This document shows positions 7,258 through 16,697 of a stretch of DNA of 52,414 nucleotides, in pieces. Location of the stretch: assembly GCA_017461345.1 (NCBI GenBank), contig JAFTYP010000006.1, positions 1-52,414 of the forward strand. Reading direction: 5' to 3'. The DNA comes from Bacteroidaceae bacterium (lineage in GTDB: Bacteria > Bacteroidota > Bacteroidia > Bacteroidales > Bacteroidaceae). The stretch's first letter is position 1; the number at the start of each line of letters is the position of its first letter. The translations under genes and the position numbers were made by a program. The notes under the pieces are model-generated. The model did no database searches. It saw only the letters and a list, made by a program, of their open reading frames with translations, and was not told the DNA's origin.

Positions 7258-7265
7258 TAACTTTG
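7258..7265 (+). promoter_or_regulatory. -7 box of the 7296 gene
   Basis: TAACTTTG lies 30 bp before ATG 7296. A TTG element at the ideal 19-base spacing is not seen. Confidence 0.6.
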
Positions 7266-7295
7266 TGCACATAAACAAATAAAATCAGGGATAAC

Positions 7296-10181
7296 ATGAA
7301 ACGGCTGGTCTTTCTTTTTTTCTTTTCTTGTGTCTTTTTCTTTTCCGCTTTAGCGCAGCAGGCGGCGACACCTACCACTCTCGAAGGTTGGGCGAACCGC
7401 CTTGAGACTTTCGGCAAGTCCATTCCGCAGGAACAGGTGTTTGTTCATATGGACAATACGTGTTATTTCTTAGGAGATACCATATATTATAAGGCATATG
7501 TACGCCGTGGCGATACCGGAACTCCGAGCCGATTGAGTGGTGTTCTCTATGCGGAGTTGTTCAATCAGGACGGCTTTCTTGTGGAGCGGCAACAGTTGGA
7601 ATTGCGCAATGGTCAGGTGCATGGCAGTTTTGTTTTGCAGGATACGCTCTATGGCGGCTACTATGAGTTGAGGGCTTATACGCGTTGGCAACTCAACTGG
7701 GGTGTTACGGAGCATCCGCACAATAAGGTTTCCGAGCAATGGTTCTTTAATAAACGGATGGCCAAGGAGTTCTATCGTGACTATGAGAAACTTTACAGCA
7801 GGGTTTTTCCTGTGTTTGACAAACCGGATGTGCCTGGCGATTTCTATCACGAGATGACCTTACGCCCTCTCCGTCGTCAGTCGAAAATAGACGAGACATC
7901 GCCCAAACCGAGATTACAACTCTTTCCGGAGGGCGGAAACCTTGTGGCAGGTGTCCCCAATCGTATTGCCTTCGAAGCGACAAGCAACGAGGGTTTGCAT
8001 TTGGATGGAAAGGTGACGGTGGCCGATGGCTCTGGCAATGTGGTTGCCGAGGCAGACGTCGAGCAACGGGGGCGTGGCTCATTTGTGTTCACGCCTCAAA
8101 GCGGAAAGACATATTCCGTGACCTATACCGGCAAGAAGGGTACGGCAAAAGAGAAACTTCCAAGCCCCGATGTGGATGGTGTGGCACTGCAAGTCATGAA
8201 CAATGGGGCAGGGAATCGACAGGTAGAGATTAGGGCGGTGGGCAGTGCGGCCACCGAAGAACTTGGCATGACTGTGATGCACAATGGCGTTATGCTCGAC
8301 TTCCTGACTGTTCCGGCCGGCACTTCTGCAACGCTTGCCCTTGATGAGGCTAAACTGAAAACCGGTGTTTGCCAAGTTACCATATACAATAATGTGGGGC
8401 GTGTCTATGCCGACAGACTCTTTTTCTGTCGCAAGGACGAATTCGCTGCGAGCAATCTCCGCTTCGGTGGCTTGGGTAAGCAGCCTGCAGAGCCTTTTGC
8501 GCCTGTCAGTTTTGCTGTGGAAGGTGGTACGCCTGGTGCTACGGTCAGTGTTTCTGTCTGCGATGCTACACATTCCGAGTACCTCTACGACAATGGGAAT
8601 ATCCTGACGGAGATGCTTTTGTCGAGTGAGATACGTGGTTTTGTGGAGAACCCCGGTTACTTTTTTGAGAAGGATGATGATGAACGCCGCCGTGCTCTTG
8701 ATCTTTTGTTGATGATACAAGGCTGGCGTCGTTACGATTGGCATACGATGACGATGCCTGGGGCTTTTGTCCTTAACCATAAGCCCGAGCAGACTCCTCT
8801 GTTTGTTGGTGAGGTAAATAGTTATATGGCTTCGGAGCAGGAGTCTTTGTTTGCCGACAATTTCCACTCTATAAGTGCTGGCTCTGCTACTTTTGAGTCT
8901 GTCAGTTTGACTGGCGAACAGCAGGTGGCTACCAATATGGACAGCGATACGAAGGAGGCCGAAGATGGTGGCAGTGTGACGGCTTCGCGTCAACTTACAG
9001 AGACAACTGGTCCGGAGGTGACTACGCCTCGCGACGAGTTGGCTCGCTTCTCTCAAGGGGAGAAGTTCCTGAAGCATGAACTTTTGGTCAGGGCTCGCTT
9101 TGCAAAGCCTGGTGCCGATCAGGGTGTTGTTGGTGAGATGCTGACCGAAGGGCATTCGTTCTCCATTCCTTCACCGCGTTTCTACGAGGGTTGCATCTTT
9201 CATCTTTCTGCCAGCGACAGCACCAAGTGGAAGGAGGGCAAGAGCCATGTCTGGGAGTATCCCAGTACGGACCGCAACGACAAGTTGAACTATCCGGAGT
9301 TTTATGTTCGCCTGCGTCCTTTCTTTCCCCGTTTTGTCAAGCCGTACAACTGGTATCAGTGTCATCTGGCACCTGCGCCCAAGGGCTCTGCCATTTCGCA
9401 GGAATGGGTGATGGACGGTTCGCGTTTGCTCGACGAGGTGACTGTCAGAGTCAATCGTGCAAGGCTTGGCAGGTTCGACCCCACTAAGCCGGCTTATGTC
9501 ATCGATGCCTATGAGGCTTTCAACGAAGTTTGTGATGCCGGTTTCTGCCCGGGCATTTACTATGGTTACAATCGCTTTGTACGTGACATCTCCCGTACTT
9601 TCATTGGCGACATGAACTTGTCTCGCGACTATGTCCTTGACTTGCGTCTGGACGACAAGAAGGAATCCAACATGTCGATCGTCGAGCAGAACCGTATTTC
9701 TACAGGCATAGAGGGTGGCGGAATGCCAAAAGAAACGTTCAATATCTCTTCTCATGAAAAGGACAAGTACAATCTGCTGAAGAACTTGGGCAAGGTTTAT
9801 ATCTTTACGGACTATTCTCCTCGCAGGGAGGGCAATTCGCTTTACGATGGCGAGGATATTCCTACGGTGACTGTTTCTCTGCACCTCATTGACAACAACG
9901 ACACGCACCGTTCTACTTCTCGCGACCGCCGTTACATTCTTCCCGGTTTCTCTGCTCCGGAGGAGTTCTATCAGCCAGACTATTCCAACAAGCCTCTGCC
10001 CGAGGTGAAGGACTATCGTCGCACGCTTTACTGGAACCCCGACCTCAAACTCGACGAGAATGGCAGAGCGGAGATCCGCTTCTTCGGCAACGGAAGGCAG
10101 ACGCATCTCGGCGTCCGTGCCGAGGGACTTGCCAACGACGGCACGCTCCTTACGGGCAAGAGTTTGCCGGAAGACAGATAG
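7296..10181 (+). CDS. Large secreted MG2-like protein with plug-like segment
   Basis: 961 residues with a signal peptide ending SALAQQ. The N-terminal part (residues ~40-140, QEQVFVHMDNTCYFLGDTIYYKAYV...YGGYYELRAYTRW) is the alpha-2-macroglobulin MG2 pattern, an Ig-like domain that packs chains in the cell envelope. A series of beta-sandwich segments follows. Residues ~710-800 (LLDEVTVRVNRARL...YVIDAYEAFNEV) resemble the TonB-receptor plug domain often found at the end of this Bacteroidota family. No thioester motif or barrel is present, so it is neither a full macroglobulin nor a TonB receptor. The role is unknown; a periplasmic or outer-membrane location is likely. The whole gene uses mainly T- and G-ending codons, unlike both neighbours. 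Confidence 0.75.
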   Translation: MKRLVFLFFFSCVFFFSALAQQAATPTTLEGWANRLETFGKSIPQEQVFVHMDNTCYFLGDTIYYKAYVRRGDTGTPSRLSGVLYAELFNQDGFLVERQQLELRNGQVHGSFVLQDTLYGGYYELRAYTRWQLNWGVTEHPHNKVSEQWFFNKRMAKEFYRDYEKLYSRVFPVFDKPDVPGDFYHEMTLRPLRRQSKIDETSPKPRLQLFPEGGNLVAGVPNRIAFEATSNEGLHLDGKVTVADGSGNVVAEADVEQRGRGSFVFTPQSGKTYSVTYTGKKGTAKEKLPSPDVDGVALQVMNNGAGNRQVEIRAVGSAATEELGMTVMHNGVMLDFLTVPAGTSATLALDEAKLKTGVCQVTIYNNVGRVYADRLFFCRKDEFAASNLRFGGLGKQPAEPFAPVSFAVEGGTPGATVSVSVCDATHSEYLYDNGNILTEMLLSSEIRGFVENPGYFFEKDDDERRRALDLLLMIQGWRRYDWHTMTMPGAFVLNHKPEQTPLFVGEVNSYMASEQESLFADNFHSISAGSATFESVSLTGEQQVATNMDSDTKEAEDGGSVTASRQLTETTGPEVTTPRDELARFSQGEKFLKHELLVRARFAKPGADQGVVGEMLTEGHSFSIPSPRFYEGCIFHLSASDSTKWKEGKSHVWEYPSTDRNDKLNYPEFYVRLRPFFPRFVKPYNWYQCHLAPAPKGSAISQEWVMDGSRLLDEVTVRVNRARLGRFDPTKPAYVIDAYEAFNEVCDAGFCPGIYYGYNRFVRDISRTFIGDMNLSRDYVLDLRLDDKKESNMSIVEQNRISTGIEGGGMPKETFNISSHEKDKYNLLKNLGKVYIFTDYSPRREGNSLYDGEDIPTVTVSLHLIDNNDTHRSTSRDRRYILPGFSAPEEFYQPDYSNKPLPEVKDYRRTLYWNPDLKLDENGRAEIRFFGNGRQTHLGVRAEGLANDGTLLTGKSLPEDR

Positions 10182-10223
10182 GGCCTCATTGCAGGTATTG
10201 CAGACAGGCGTACCCCTTCGCTC

Positions 10224-10309
10224 GGAAAGGTTAAGCATTATGCCAATAATGCTTAACCTTTCCGGCCATAATGCTTAACCTTTTTGGTCATAATGGTTAA
10301 CCTTTTTTT
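10224..10309. repeat. 22-bp phased array A (four units)
   Basis: Cores at 10229-10236 (GGTTAAGC), 10251-10258 (GCTTAACC), 10273-10280 (GCTTAACC) and 10295-10302 (GGTTAACC), each exactly 22 bp apart. Units 1 and 2 are reverse complements over 16 bp (10224-10239 with 10248-10263), and the array ends in seven T. It starts 42 bp after the stop of the 7296 gene. No separate terminator is visible here, so the array may serve as one. Confidence 0.93.
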
Positions 10310-10403
10310 GTAGAGAGGCTGTGCCTTGTTTGTTAACTACTGCTTCAGGGCGTTTTTCTTCCCTTTTTCAATGGCAAAGTTTCATGGTTAGAAAAAATAA
10401 TTG

Positions 10404-10411
10404 TACCTTTG
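10404..10411 (+). promoter_or_regulatory. -7 box of the CotH gene
   Basis: TACCTTTG lies 23 bp before ATG 10435. It matches TAnnTTTG. Confidence 0.7.
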
Positions 10412-10434
10412 CAGACAAAATAATATGAACGTCG

Positions 10435-12627
10435 ATGCGTAAAAGGTTATTATTGTGTCTGTTTGCAATCTCCATGCTTTTCGGAGTGGTCTGTGCGGAG
10501 ACTCCGGAATTTGGCGTGCCCCATGGCATCTATAATGCAACCTTCCGCCTTTCCATAACCTCGCCGGTTCCCGGTGCAACCATCTATTTCACCGACGACG
10601 GCAGCGACCCTCGCCAGAATGGAATGCTTTACGACGGGGCGTTCAGCATCAGTCGCACTTCGGTCATTCGTTCGGCATATCTACATTCCGACACCGTCTG
10701 GAGCGACGTCAAGACAGCAACTTACATCTTCCCACAAAGCCTGCTGACGCAAGGCAACAGGCCCTACGGATACCCCACCTACTGGGGGAAGTACTGCGAA
10801 ATATCGGGAACAGCCATCGCCGACTACGAGATGGACCCCGAAATAACCGGCCACGAAACATATTCCGCCTATGTCACCGAAGGCATAACCACCCTGCCCA
10901 TCGTCTCCCTCGTTACCGACAAGGGCAACTTCTTCAATAACGTGGCAGACGAAAAGACGGGCGGCATCTACATCTTCACCGGCTGCCCCGTAGGCGACGG
11001 CACAGGAAGAGGGTGGGAGAGACCCGTCAGTTTCGAACTCATAGGCGGAGAAGAGAACCACGACCTCACAGTGGATTGCTGCATCAAACTGCACGGCGGA
11101 CACGGACGCCTGCCCGAAAAGAACCCGAAACACGCCTTCCGCCTCCACTTTAAAAGCGAGTACGGACCCAAGAAACTCAAGTACCCCGTCTTCGGAGACA
11201 GCGGACCGAAGAAGTTCAACGCACTCGTTCTTCGCACATTCTTCGGATATTCATGGCAACATTGGGACAGCAATCAGCGCAACAAGGCACAGTATACGCG
11301 CGATCTTTGGGCACGTGCCACACAAGCAAAGATGGGCGACCCCATCAGCAAGGCACAGTATGTCCATCTCTATCTCAATGGAATGTACTGGGGAATGTAT
11401 AACCTGTGCGAACGCGTAAACGACGATTTCTGCGCACAAAACTTTGGCGGCTCGGAAGAAGACTGGGACGTGACAGAAGTTGACGGCGGCGCCGGACAGT
11501 ATCATGCCGCAATACCCACATACGGCACCATCGACGCATGGAACGCCATGGCAGACCTCATCTACGACCTCCCCAACCATTCGAGTTATATGCACCTCAT
11601 CGGGTGCGGCTCCGACGGCAAGCCAAACGTAAAGTATCCACCTCTGCTCGACGTCGACAACTTCATCCACTACATGCTCATCAACCTCTACGGAGGCAAT
11701 ACCGACTGGGACCACCACAACTGGTACGCATACAGAAACCGCATCTGGGCAGACCAAGGCTTCCGCTTCATTTGCTGGGACACAGAAAACATCCTCGTCT
11801 CGCCCTCGGAAAACCTTACGAACAAAAACAACCGCGGCTGCCCAACAGGCTTCCTCAACCGTCTGATGAAACAAGGCATCTTCGCTCATCGTTTCCACGA
11901 AGAAGCACAACGTGCACTCACACACGGAGGCCCCCTGTCGCCCGAAACAGCAGAAGCCACATGGGACAGCCTAAGCAATGTTATACGACTGGCATTGTGG
12001 GACGAAGCCGCACGCTGGGGCGATTACCGTCGCGACATTCATCCCTACACCACAAAAGGCGCCCTCTACAAACCCGACGGAGCCTATGAAGCAGAACGCC
12101 TGCGTCTTCAAAAACAATACTTCCCCGTCCGTACAGACAACTTCATAAAGCAACTCCGCGAACGTGGCTGGTTCCCCTACACAGAAGCACCTGCCATCTA
12201 TGTCGACGACACCGAAATAGGATACGGAATCCACCCATTCTCTACACAAAGCACCCTCACCATGACGGGCACAGACATCTATTATACACTCGATGGCACA
12301 GCACCGGTCAACTGGTTCAAGAACGATGCCGGGGCAATTTCATCATCGGCAATACAATACACAGAAGGCGAAAACATACTCTCAAGGTTCAGCGGGTCAG
12401 TCATCCCCGACACCATTACATTGCGGGCCATCTGCAGAGAAAATGACGAATGGAGTCCCATAATGAGCGTAAAACTTGCAACCTACGACCCAGACTTTGT
12501 TTCCTTGCCAAAAGAGAACAAGCCCAAAATGGAAGGACTGTTTGACCTCCATGGCCGACGCATCACTGCTCGCGACCTGCGTCGAGGCATCTTCATCGTC
12601 AACGGAAAGAAGGTCCTTAAGAAATGA
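10435..12627 (+). CDS. Secreted CotH-family protein with chitobiase-like and type IX tail segments
   Basis: 730 residues with a signal peptide (LFGVVCAE). Residues ~30-100 and ~590-690 are chitobiase/FN3-like beta-sandwich segments (GATIYFTDDGSDPRQNG; TDIYYTLDGTAPVN). The central ~150-560 region is a CotH kinase-like domain: KLHGGHGRLPEKNPKHAFRL, YVHLYLNGMYWGMYNLCERV, IHYMLINLYGGNTDWDHHNW and FRFICWDTEN. Bacterial CotH proteins are protein kinases or structural surface proteins; activity here is unproven. The C-terminus FDLHGRRI...GIFIVNGKKV is the tail shared by three proteins in this window and resembles a type IX sorting signal. It overlaps the methyltransferase gene by four bases (ATGA), so the two are co-translated. 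Confidence 0.88.
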   Translation: MRKRLLLCLFAISMLFGVVCAETPEFGVPHGIYNATFRLSITSPVPGATIYFTDDGSDPRQNGMLYDGAFSISRTSVIRSAYLHSDTVWSDVKTATYIFPQSLLTQGNRPYGYPTYWGKYCEISGTAIADYEMDPEITGHETYSAYVTEGITTLPIVSLVTDKGNFFNNVADEKTGGIYIFTGCPVGDGTGRGWERPVSFELIGGEENHDLTVDCCIKLHGGHGRLPEKNPKHAFRLHFKSEYGPKKLKYPVFGDSGPKKFNALVLRTFFGYSWQHWDSNQRNKAQYTRDLWARATQAKMGDPISKAQYVHLYLNGMYWGMYNLCERVNDDFCAQNFGGSEEDWDVTEVDGGAGQYHAAIPTYGTIDAWNAMADLIYDLPNHSSYMHLIGCGSDGKPNVKYPPLLDVDNFIHYMLINLYGGNTDWDHHNWYAYRNRIWADQGFRFICWDTENILVSPSENLTNKNNRGCPTGFLNRLMKQGIFAHRFHEEAQRALTHGGPLSPETAEATWDSLSNVIRLALWDEAARWGDYRRDIHPYTTKGALYKPDGAYEAERLRLQKQYFPVRTDNFIKQLRERGWFPYTEAPAIYVDDTEIGYGIHPFSTQSTLTMTGTDIYYTLDGTAPVNWFKNDAGAISSSAIQYTEGENILSRFSGSVIPDTITLRAICRENDEWSPIMSVKLATYDPDFVSLPKENKPKMEGLFDLHGRRITARDLRRGIFIVNGKKVLKK

Positions 12628-13448
12628 ACTGCATAGAAATCACATCGCTTGAAGACCAAGGTCTGGAAGTTTACGGCACACTTACCGAAGCACAACTGCG
12701 CAATAAACTCGAACCCGAAAAAGGCATCTTCATAGCCGAAAGCCCAAAAGTCATCAATGTCGCACTCGATGCAGGCTTTGAACCAGTATCACTTCTTTGC
12801 GAACGCAAACATATCGATGGCGATGCCCGTAACATTATCGAACGATGTCCTGCCGAAATGCCTGTCTATACCGGTAGCCGTGAACTGTTGGCGCAGTTGA
12901 CAGGCTATACTCTGACACGCGGAGTGCTCTGTGCTATGCGTCGTCCCAAACCACTTTCGCCGGAAGAAATCTGCAAGGATGCACATCGAATCGTTGTCCT
13001 TCATGGCGTTGTCGACACAACCAATGTAGGTGCAATCTTCCGTTCGGCAGCAGCACTAGGAGTAGATGCAGTGCTGATGACACGCAACTCGTGCGACCCT
13101 CTGAACCGCAGGGCAGTTCGTGTCTCGATGGGCAGTGTGTTTCTTGTGCCCTGGACGTGGCTCGATGCAGAAGACGGAACAGCAGCCGGCACCATTCACA
13201 AACTGCAGGAAATAGGCTTTACTACTGCTGCAATGGCTTTAAGAAAGGATGATATCAGTATTGATTCCCCACGTCTGAAGGCAACGGAACGCTTGGCTCT
13301 AATCATGGGGACAGAGGGTGATGGCCTGCCCGATGCTGTTATCGATGCAGCAGACCTCGTTGTGAAAATTCCAATGCATCATGGAGTTGACAGCCTTAAT
13401 GTAGGAAATGCTGCTGCAATCGCTTTCTGGGAACTGAGAAAGCATTAG
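12624..13448 (+). CDS. SpoU/TrmH-family RNA 2'-O-methyltransferase
   Basis: 274 residues. An N-terminal substrate-binding part (~15-100, PEKGIFIAESPKVINVALDAG) precedes the SPOUT knot domain. All three family motifs are visible: VVDTTNVGAIFRSAAALG (motif 1), LALIMGTEGDGLPD (motif 2) and DSLNVGNAAAIAFWE (motif 3). It transfers a methyl group from S-adenosylmethionine to a ribose 2'-OH in tRNA or rRNA; the target base cannot be told from sequence. It is coupled to the CotH gene by a four-base overlap, an odd partner, and lacks its own promoter box. It ends seven bases from the convergent DUF4954 gene, with no room for a terminator. Confidence 0.93.
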   Translation: MNCIEITSLEDQGLEVYGTLTEAQLRNKLEPEKGIFIAESPKVINVALDAGFEPVSLLCERKHIDGDARNIIERCPAEMPVYTGSRELLAQLTGYTLTRGVLCAMRRPKPLSPEEICKDAHRIVVLHGVVDTTNVGAIFRSAAALGVDAVLMTRNSCDPLNRRAVRVSMGSVFLVPWTWLDAEDGTAAGTIHKLQEIGFTTAAMALRKDDISIDSPRLKATERLALIMGTEGDGLPDAVIDAADLVVKIPMHHGVDSLNVGNAAAIAFWELRKH

Positions 13449-13455
13449 CAGTCTT

Positions 13456-15246
13456 CTACATATCGTACTTCAGGTTCTCCCATTCGGTTTCCTGATCAAG
13501 TTGTGCCATAAAGTCGTTCAGCACACTCTCCTCTACGTCGCCAAGTTCAAACTCCTTCAAGGCATCTTTACGAATCTCGGCAATCCAGGCGCGACGGGCT
13601 TGGACATAGTCTTCATGGACCTTTGCTGCGGTCTCTTCTGTTATTTCGTTGATGCCATAATATTCGCAGATGAGGCGGTAACTCCATGCCCATCGGTACT
13701 CGGAATAATTGTCGTTTGCCCGAATGAACTCTTCTCGGATGGCTGGAATGCTGTTGATTGTTCCGTCTTTTATTGCTGCAACAATGCGTTGTTCTTCGCT
13801 CAAGGGGATTAACAAGCCACTCAGGTCGCTCCATTTTCCTGTGCCGACAGACGAGGCAGGGCGTTCCAAACGATGTCGTTTCATGACGGCTCCCATGTAG
13901 ATACGAAGGGCTATGTCGTAGTATTTGATGCCTTTTTTGAGTGAAGAGTTCTTTATGACATAGTCATGAAAGTTGTATGTTGCGACGTCGCCCGACACTT
14001 CTCGCAGTGCTTCGAGTGTTCGTTTTGCAACGACAATGCCACCTACTGAGTAGGGAGAGAGCCAGTCGAAATTGATGATGGAGCTCTTTCCGTTGTTTTG
14101 ACGTTTGTCTCGTTTTGGCCATTTGCGTATGTCGCGGTACAGTCCGACGGTGGTCAGATTGCGTCCGGGCACAAGATACATGTCGTCGCCGTAGGCAATG
14201 AGGTATGAGAAGGGCAGTTTTCTGGTGTCGGGATGGTGCATGAGTTTGCCGAAGCAGACGCTGTAGGTGCCTATTTGGGCTGGCATCAGGATGTAACTTC
14301 CGCTGGCGGTTTTTGTTCCTCGCTCTAATACTCCCCAGTGCAAAGGCCCCATTTTGTAGGCATGATTAGAGAAGTTTGTTCCGGAACCTGCATTGTAGAA
14401 GGAGAACATGCCACCGATGAGGAGCGAACTTTTATGGTGTGATGCTGAGAAGGGGCCGCAGAAGGCAGCGCACGCTTCGCCGTTGCTCATGTAGCAATTT
14501 GCGAAGAAGAGGCTGTTTTCGGCGGTGAATCCGTCGGTTATCTCACAGGCTTCGCCTACGAAGCAGTTTTTTAGTTTGGCGGAATTGGTAATGGTTGAGC
14601 CGTTGTAGATGACGGAGTTTTGGCAGATAACGCCGACGCCTATTGTGACGCAGGCTTCGGGGATGCTCTTGAGGGTGCAGTCGCGTAGCCGTAATGCGCC
14701 GTCGATGATGGAGCCATCGTTGATGTGGCAGTTTGTGATGTCGTGGGTTGCGTTGATGCGTACATCGTTGCCGATGGTGGTGATGGGTAGGCTGTGTTCG
14801 GCAATGCTTTTCTTGACGAGTTGGTGAACAATGTCTGTGAAGGCTTTGTCCTGCTCGTATTTTATCATGAGGGTAGCGAGTTGCGAGTGGAGACCGTCGA
14901 ATATCATGACGTTTCCGTTGCCCACTTCGTTGAGGACCGGTATGATGCGTCCTTCGCCGAAGCAGGCGTCGGGTGTGGTGTTGATGCATCCTACGTCTTC
15001 GATGAGGCAATCGTTGCCGATGATGCAGTTGCGCAGTGTGGCGCGCCGTATGCCGCTGTGTTTGAAGAAGCCTTCGTTTATTTCTATTATTTTGCGGAAG
15101 GTTCCGAGTGTTACCTCTCCGTAGAAGTTTGTTTGATGTATGTGTTCTGTGCGGAAATCGTCGGCTACGGTGATGTCGAGCCAGTTTTCTGCCGTGCATC
15201 CTTGTTTTTTGAGTGCGTCGATTTCGTGTTCGTTCAGTTTCCTCAT
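13456..15246 (-). CDS. DUF4954 family protein (left-handed beta-helix, nucleotidyltransferase-like)
   Basis: 596 residues. I recognise the Bacteroidota family DUF4954. Residues ~40-290 have the spaced hydrophobic pattern of hexapeptide repeats (CIIGNDCLIEDVGCINTT, GNDVRINATHDITNCHIN, CEITDGFTAENSLFFANC), consistent with a left-handed beta-helix. The family has no established function. It has its own promoter (TATATTTG at 15282-15289, minus) and stands back to back with the queuosine genes. A and C are favoured at third codon positions, which makes long arginine/histidine-rich shadow frames on the same strand that are not genes. Confidence 0.85.
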   Translation of the reverse strand: MRKLNEHEIDALKKQGCTAENWLDITVADDFRTEHIHQTNFYGEVTLGTFRKIIEINEGFFKHSGIRRATLRNCIIGNDCLIEDVGCINTTPDACFGEGRIIPVLNEVGNGNVMIFDGLHSQLATLMIKYEQDKAFTDIVHQLVKKSIAEHSLPITTIGNDVRINATHDITNCHINDGSIIDGALRLRDCTLKSIPEACVTIGVGVICQNSVIYNGSTITNSAKLKNCFVGEACEITDGFTAENSLFFANCYMSNGEACAAFCGPFSASHHKSSLLIGGMFSFYNAGSGTNFSNHAYKMGPLHWGVLERGTKTASGSYILMPAQIGTYSVCFGKLMHHPDTRKLPFSYLIAYGDDMYLVPGRNLTTVGLYRDIRKWPKRDKRQNNGKSSIINFDWLSPYSVGGIVVAKRTLEALREVSGDVATYNFHDYVIKNSSLKKGIKYYDIALRIYMGAVMKRHRLERPASSVGTGKWSDLSGLLIPLSEEQRIVAAIKDGTINSIPAIREEFIRANDNYSEYRWAWSYRLICEYYGINEITEETAAKVHEDYVQARRAWIAEIRKDALKEFELGDVEESVLNDFMAQLDQETEWENLKYDM

Positions 15247-15281
15247 AACATTATCTTTTTCCCTTGTATGCTTTCAAATTG

Positions 15282-15289
15282 CAAATATA
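15282..15289 (-). promoter_or_regulatory. -7 box of the DUF4954 gene
   Basis: The minus strand reads TATATTTG, 36 bp before ATG 15246. Confidence 0.65.
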
Positions 15290-15333
15290 CGAAAAAAGGA
15301 CTTACTCTAAATGGTGTATTGTGAATTAATTTG

Positions 15334-15341
15334 TATCTTTG
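15334..15341 (+). promoter_or_regulatory. -7 box of queD-queE
   Basis: TATCTTTG lies 17 bp before ATG 15359. It argues for that start and against the upstream ATG at 15311, which would lie before the transcript. Confidence 0.7.
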
Positions 15342-15358
15342 CAAAAAGTTTTCACATT

Positions 15359-15691
15359 ATGTATTATATCAGTAAAAGGCTGGTTATATCTGCCAGCCAT
15401 CATTTAGAGTTGTCGTATCCCAGCAAGTGCAGTCAGTTGCATGGCCACAACTGGACCATCACGGTTTACTGTAAGGCTCGCGAACTTAATGAGGACGGAA
15501 TGGTTGTTGACTTCAAACTCATCAAGGAACGCATCGAGTCGCAACTGGACCATGCCAACCTCAACGAGGTGCTTCCCTGCAACCCAACTGCCGAAAACAT
15601 TGCGAAGTGGATATGCGATCAGTTGCCCCAGTGCTATCGTGTCGATGTGCAGGAGAGCGAGGGCAACATGGCTACTTACGAGGAGGAATGA
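15359..15691 (+). CDS. queD: 6-carboxy-5,6,7,8-tetrahydropterin synthase QueD
   Basis: 110 residues from ATG 15359, the start that fits the promoter box just upstream. PTPS fold: the zinc-binding histidines are in ISASHHLE and LHGHNW, the catalytic cysteine in PSKCSQLHGH, and the acidic end in VQESEGNMATYEEE. It converts 7,8-dihydroneopterin triphosphate to 6-carboxytetrahydropterin, the step before QueE in queuosine (preQ0) synthesis. The stop overlaps the start of queE by four bases (ATGA), and a strong AGGAGG ribosome site for queE lies inside its last codons. It is short for the family, but all motifs are present. Confidence 0.93.
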   Translation: MYYISKRLVISASHHLELSYPSKCSQLHGHNWTITVYCKARELNEDGMVVDFKLIKERIESQLDHANLNEVLPCNPTAENIAKWICDQLPQCYRVDVQESEGNMATYEEE

Positions 15692-16251
15692 GGGTAAACG
15701 AGACTTTTCTGTCGTTGCAGGGCGAGGGACGCTTCACGGGGACGCCTGTCTTCTTTCTGCGTTTGTCCGGATGTAACCTGCAATGTCCGTTTTGCGACAC
15801 CAACCATCAGGGTTACAAGGAGATGTCTGAGGACGAGATTGTGCAGGAGGCTTGCCTGCATGAGCCTCGCCATATTGTCATCACGGGCGGAGAACCTGCC
15901 ATGCAACTCACGCAATCGTTGATTGACAAATTGCACGAAGCCGGCTTTTTCGTTCAGGTGGAGACGAACGGGACAATGCCTTTGCCCGAAGGCATCGACT
16001 GGGTGACGTGTTCGCCAAAGGGGCAAACTGTCCTCGAATCGGTGGATGAGTTGAAGGTGCTTTACGAGGGGAATGGTACAGACCTGAGCATTGCCGACGT
16101 TGTCCGTGCGAAGGAGTATCGTTTGCAGCCGCTCGATACGGGCGACGACATGCGCAACCGCATGATTCTTCGCGATACGATTTCCTACATCATGCAGCAC
16201 CCCAGGTGGTCGTTGTCCTTGCAGACCCACAAACTGCTCGGCATAAAATAA
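15688..16251 (+). CDS. queE: 7-carboxy-7-deazaguanine synthase QueE (radical SAM)
   Basis: 187 residues. ATG 15688 was chosen because it overlaps the queD stop, follows AGGAGGA and starts exactly at the conserved VNETFLSLQGEG. The radical-SAM cluster motif CNLQCPFC (CxxxCxxC) binds the 4Fe-4S cluster; ITGGEPAMQ is the SAM-binding GGE motif. It contracts 6-carboxytetrahydropterin to 7-carboxy-7-deazaguanine. The short form lacking large insertions is normal in this phylum. QueC and QueF are not in the window. Confidence 0.95.
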   Translation: MRVNETFLSLQGEGRFTGTPVFFLRLSGCNLQCPFCDTNHQGYKEMSEDEIVQEACLHEPRHIVITGGEPAMQLTQSLIDKLHEAGFFVQVETNGTMPLPEGIDWVTCSPKGQTVLESVDELKVLYEGNGTDLSIADVVRAKEYRLQPLDTGDDMRNRMILRDTISYIMQHPRWSLSLQTHKLLGIK

Positions 16252-16386
16252 ACTGCTCGGTGTTATACAAATGACATCGGAAAGTGCCATTTCGGTTTCT
16301 TTTTGCTACTTCGATTTTTGTCTTGAAATAGAGTGAAATAGAAAAAGAAACGGCTCAAAAACTCATCCCATTGCAGTAGTTTTCAG

Positions 16387-16466
16387 ACTTGGCATGGGAT
16401 GTTGGAAAACTCGACAGGCGAAGTTTGCCGACATGGCACGTTAAGTCTGCCGAAAACCTTAACCCA
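16387..16466. repeat. 22-bp phased array E (different core)
   Basis: Units start with ACTTGGCA at 16387, ACTCGACA at 16409, ACATGGCA at 16431 and AAAACCTTAACC at 16453, exactly 22 bp apart, with TTTGCCG or TCTGCCG at the joints. The third unit contains GGCACGTTAAGT, whose complement ACTTAACGTGCC occurs in register in array D. It lies between convergent genes, 136 bp after the queE stop. Confidence 0.75.
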
Positions 16467-16487
16467 ATTTCCCTTCAAGGCATACGA

Positions 16488-16522
16488 AAATTGCCCTTTT
16501 CCCATGCGGAAAAGGGCAATTT
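16488..16522. terminator. Strong bidirectional hairpin
   Basis: A perfect 15-bp stem (AAATTGCCCTTTTCC, 16488-16502, with 16508-16522) closes a five-base loop. It sits in the 446-bp gap between queE and the PurF-like gene. The remaining 16523-16697 holds nothing I recognise. Confidence 0.8.
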
Positions 16523-16697
16523 CTATGTTTGTCTTGTTCGTTTCGGTTCGTATGTTGCAGTCCGTCAGCCTGTTGCGAATCCTCGCAAAATTCTGGAATA
16601 TCCGTACAGGGGTACAGCCCTAACATTTCGACGCCATTCTCAGCGAGTACGCAAAATACAGTTTGTAAGCAGAATTGCTGTTTTGCCTGACAGAATG

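Noticed and set aside
14543-15199. Long arginine/histidine-rich frame on the minus strand
   Set aside because: It is a shadow of the DUF4954 gene caused by its C/A-rich third positions. The same applies to the similar frame at 18987-19931 inside rnr and to 11538-12089 inside the CotH gene.
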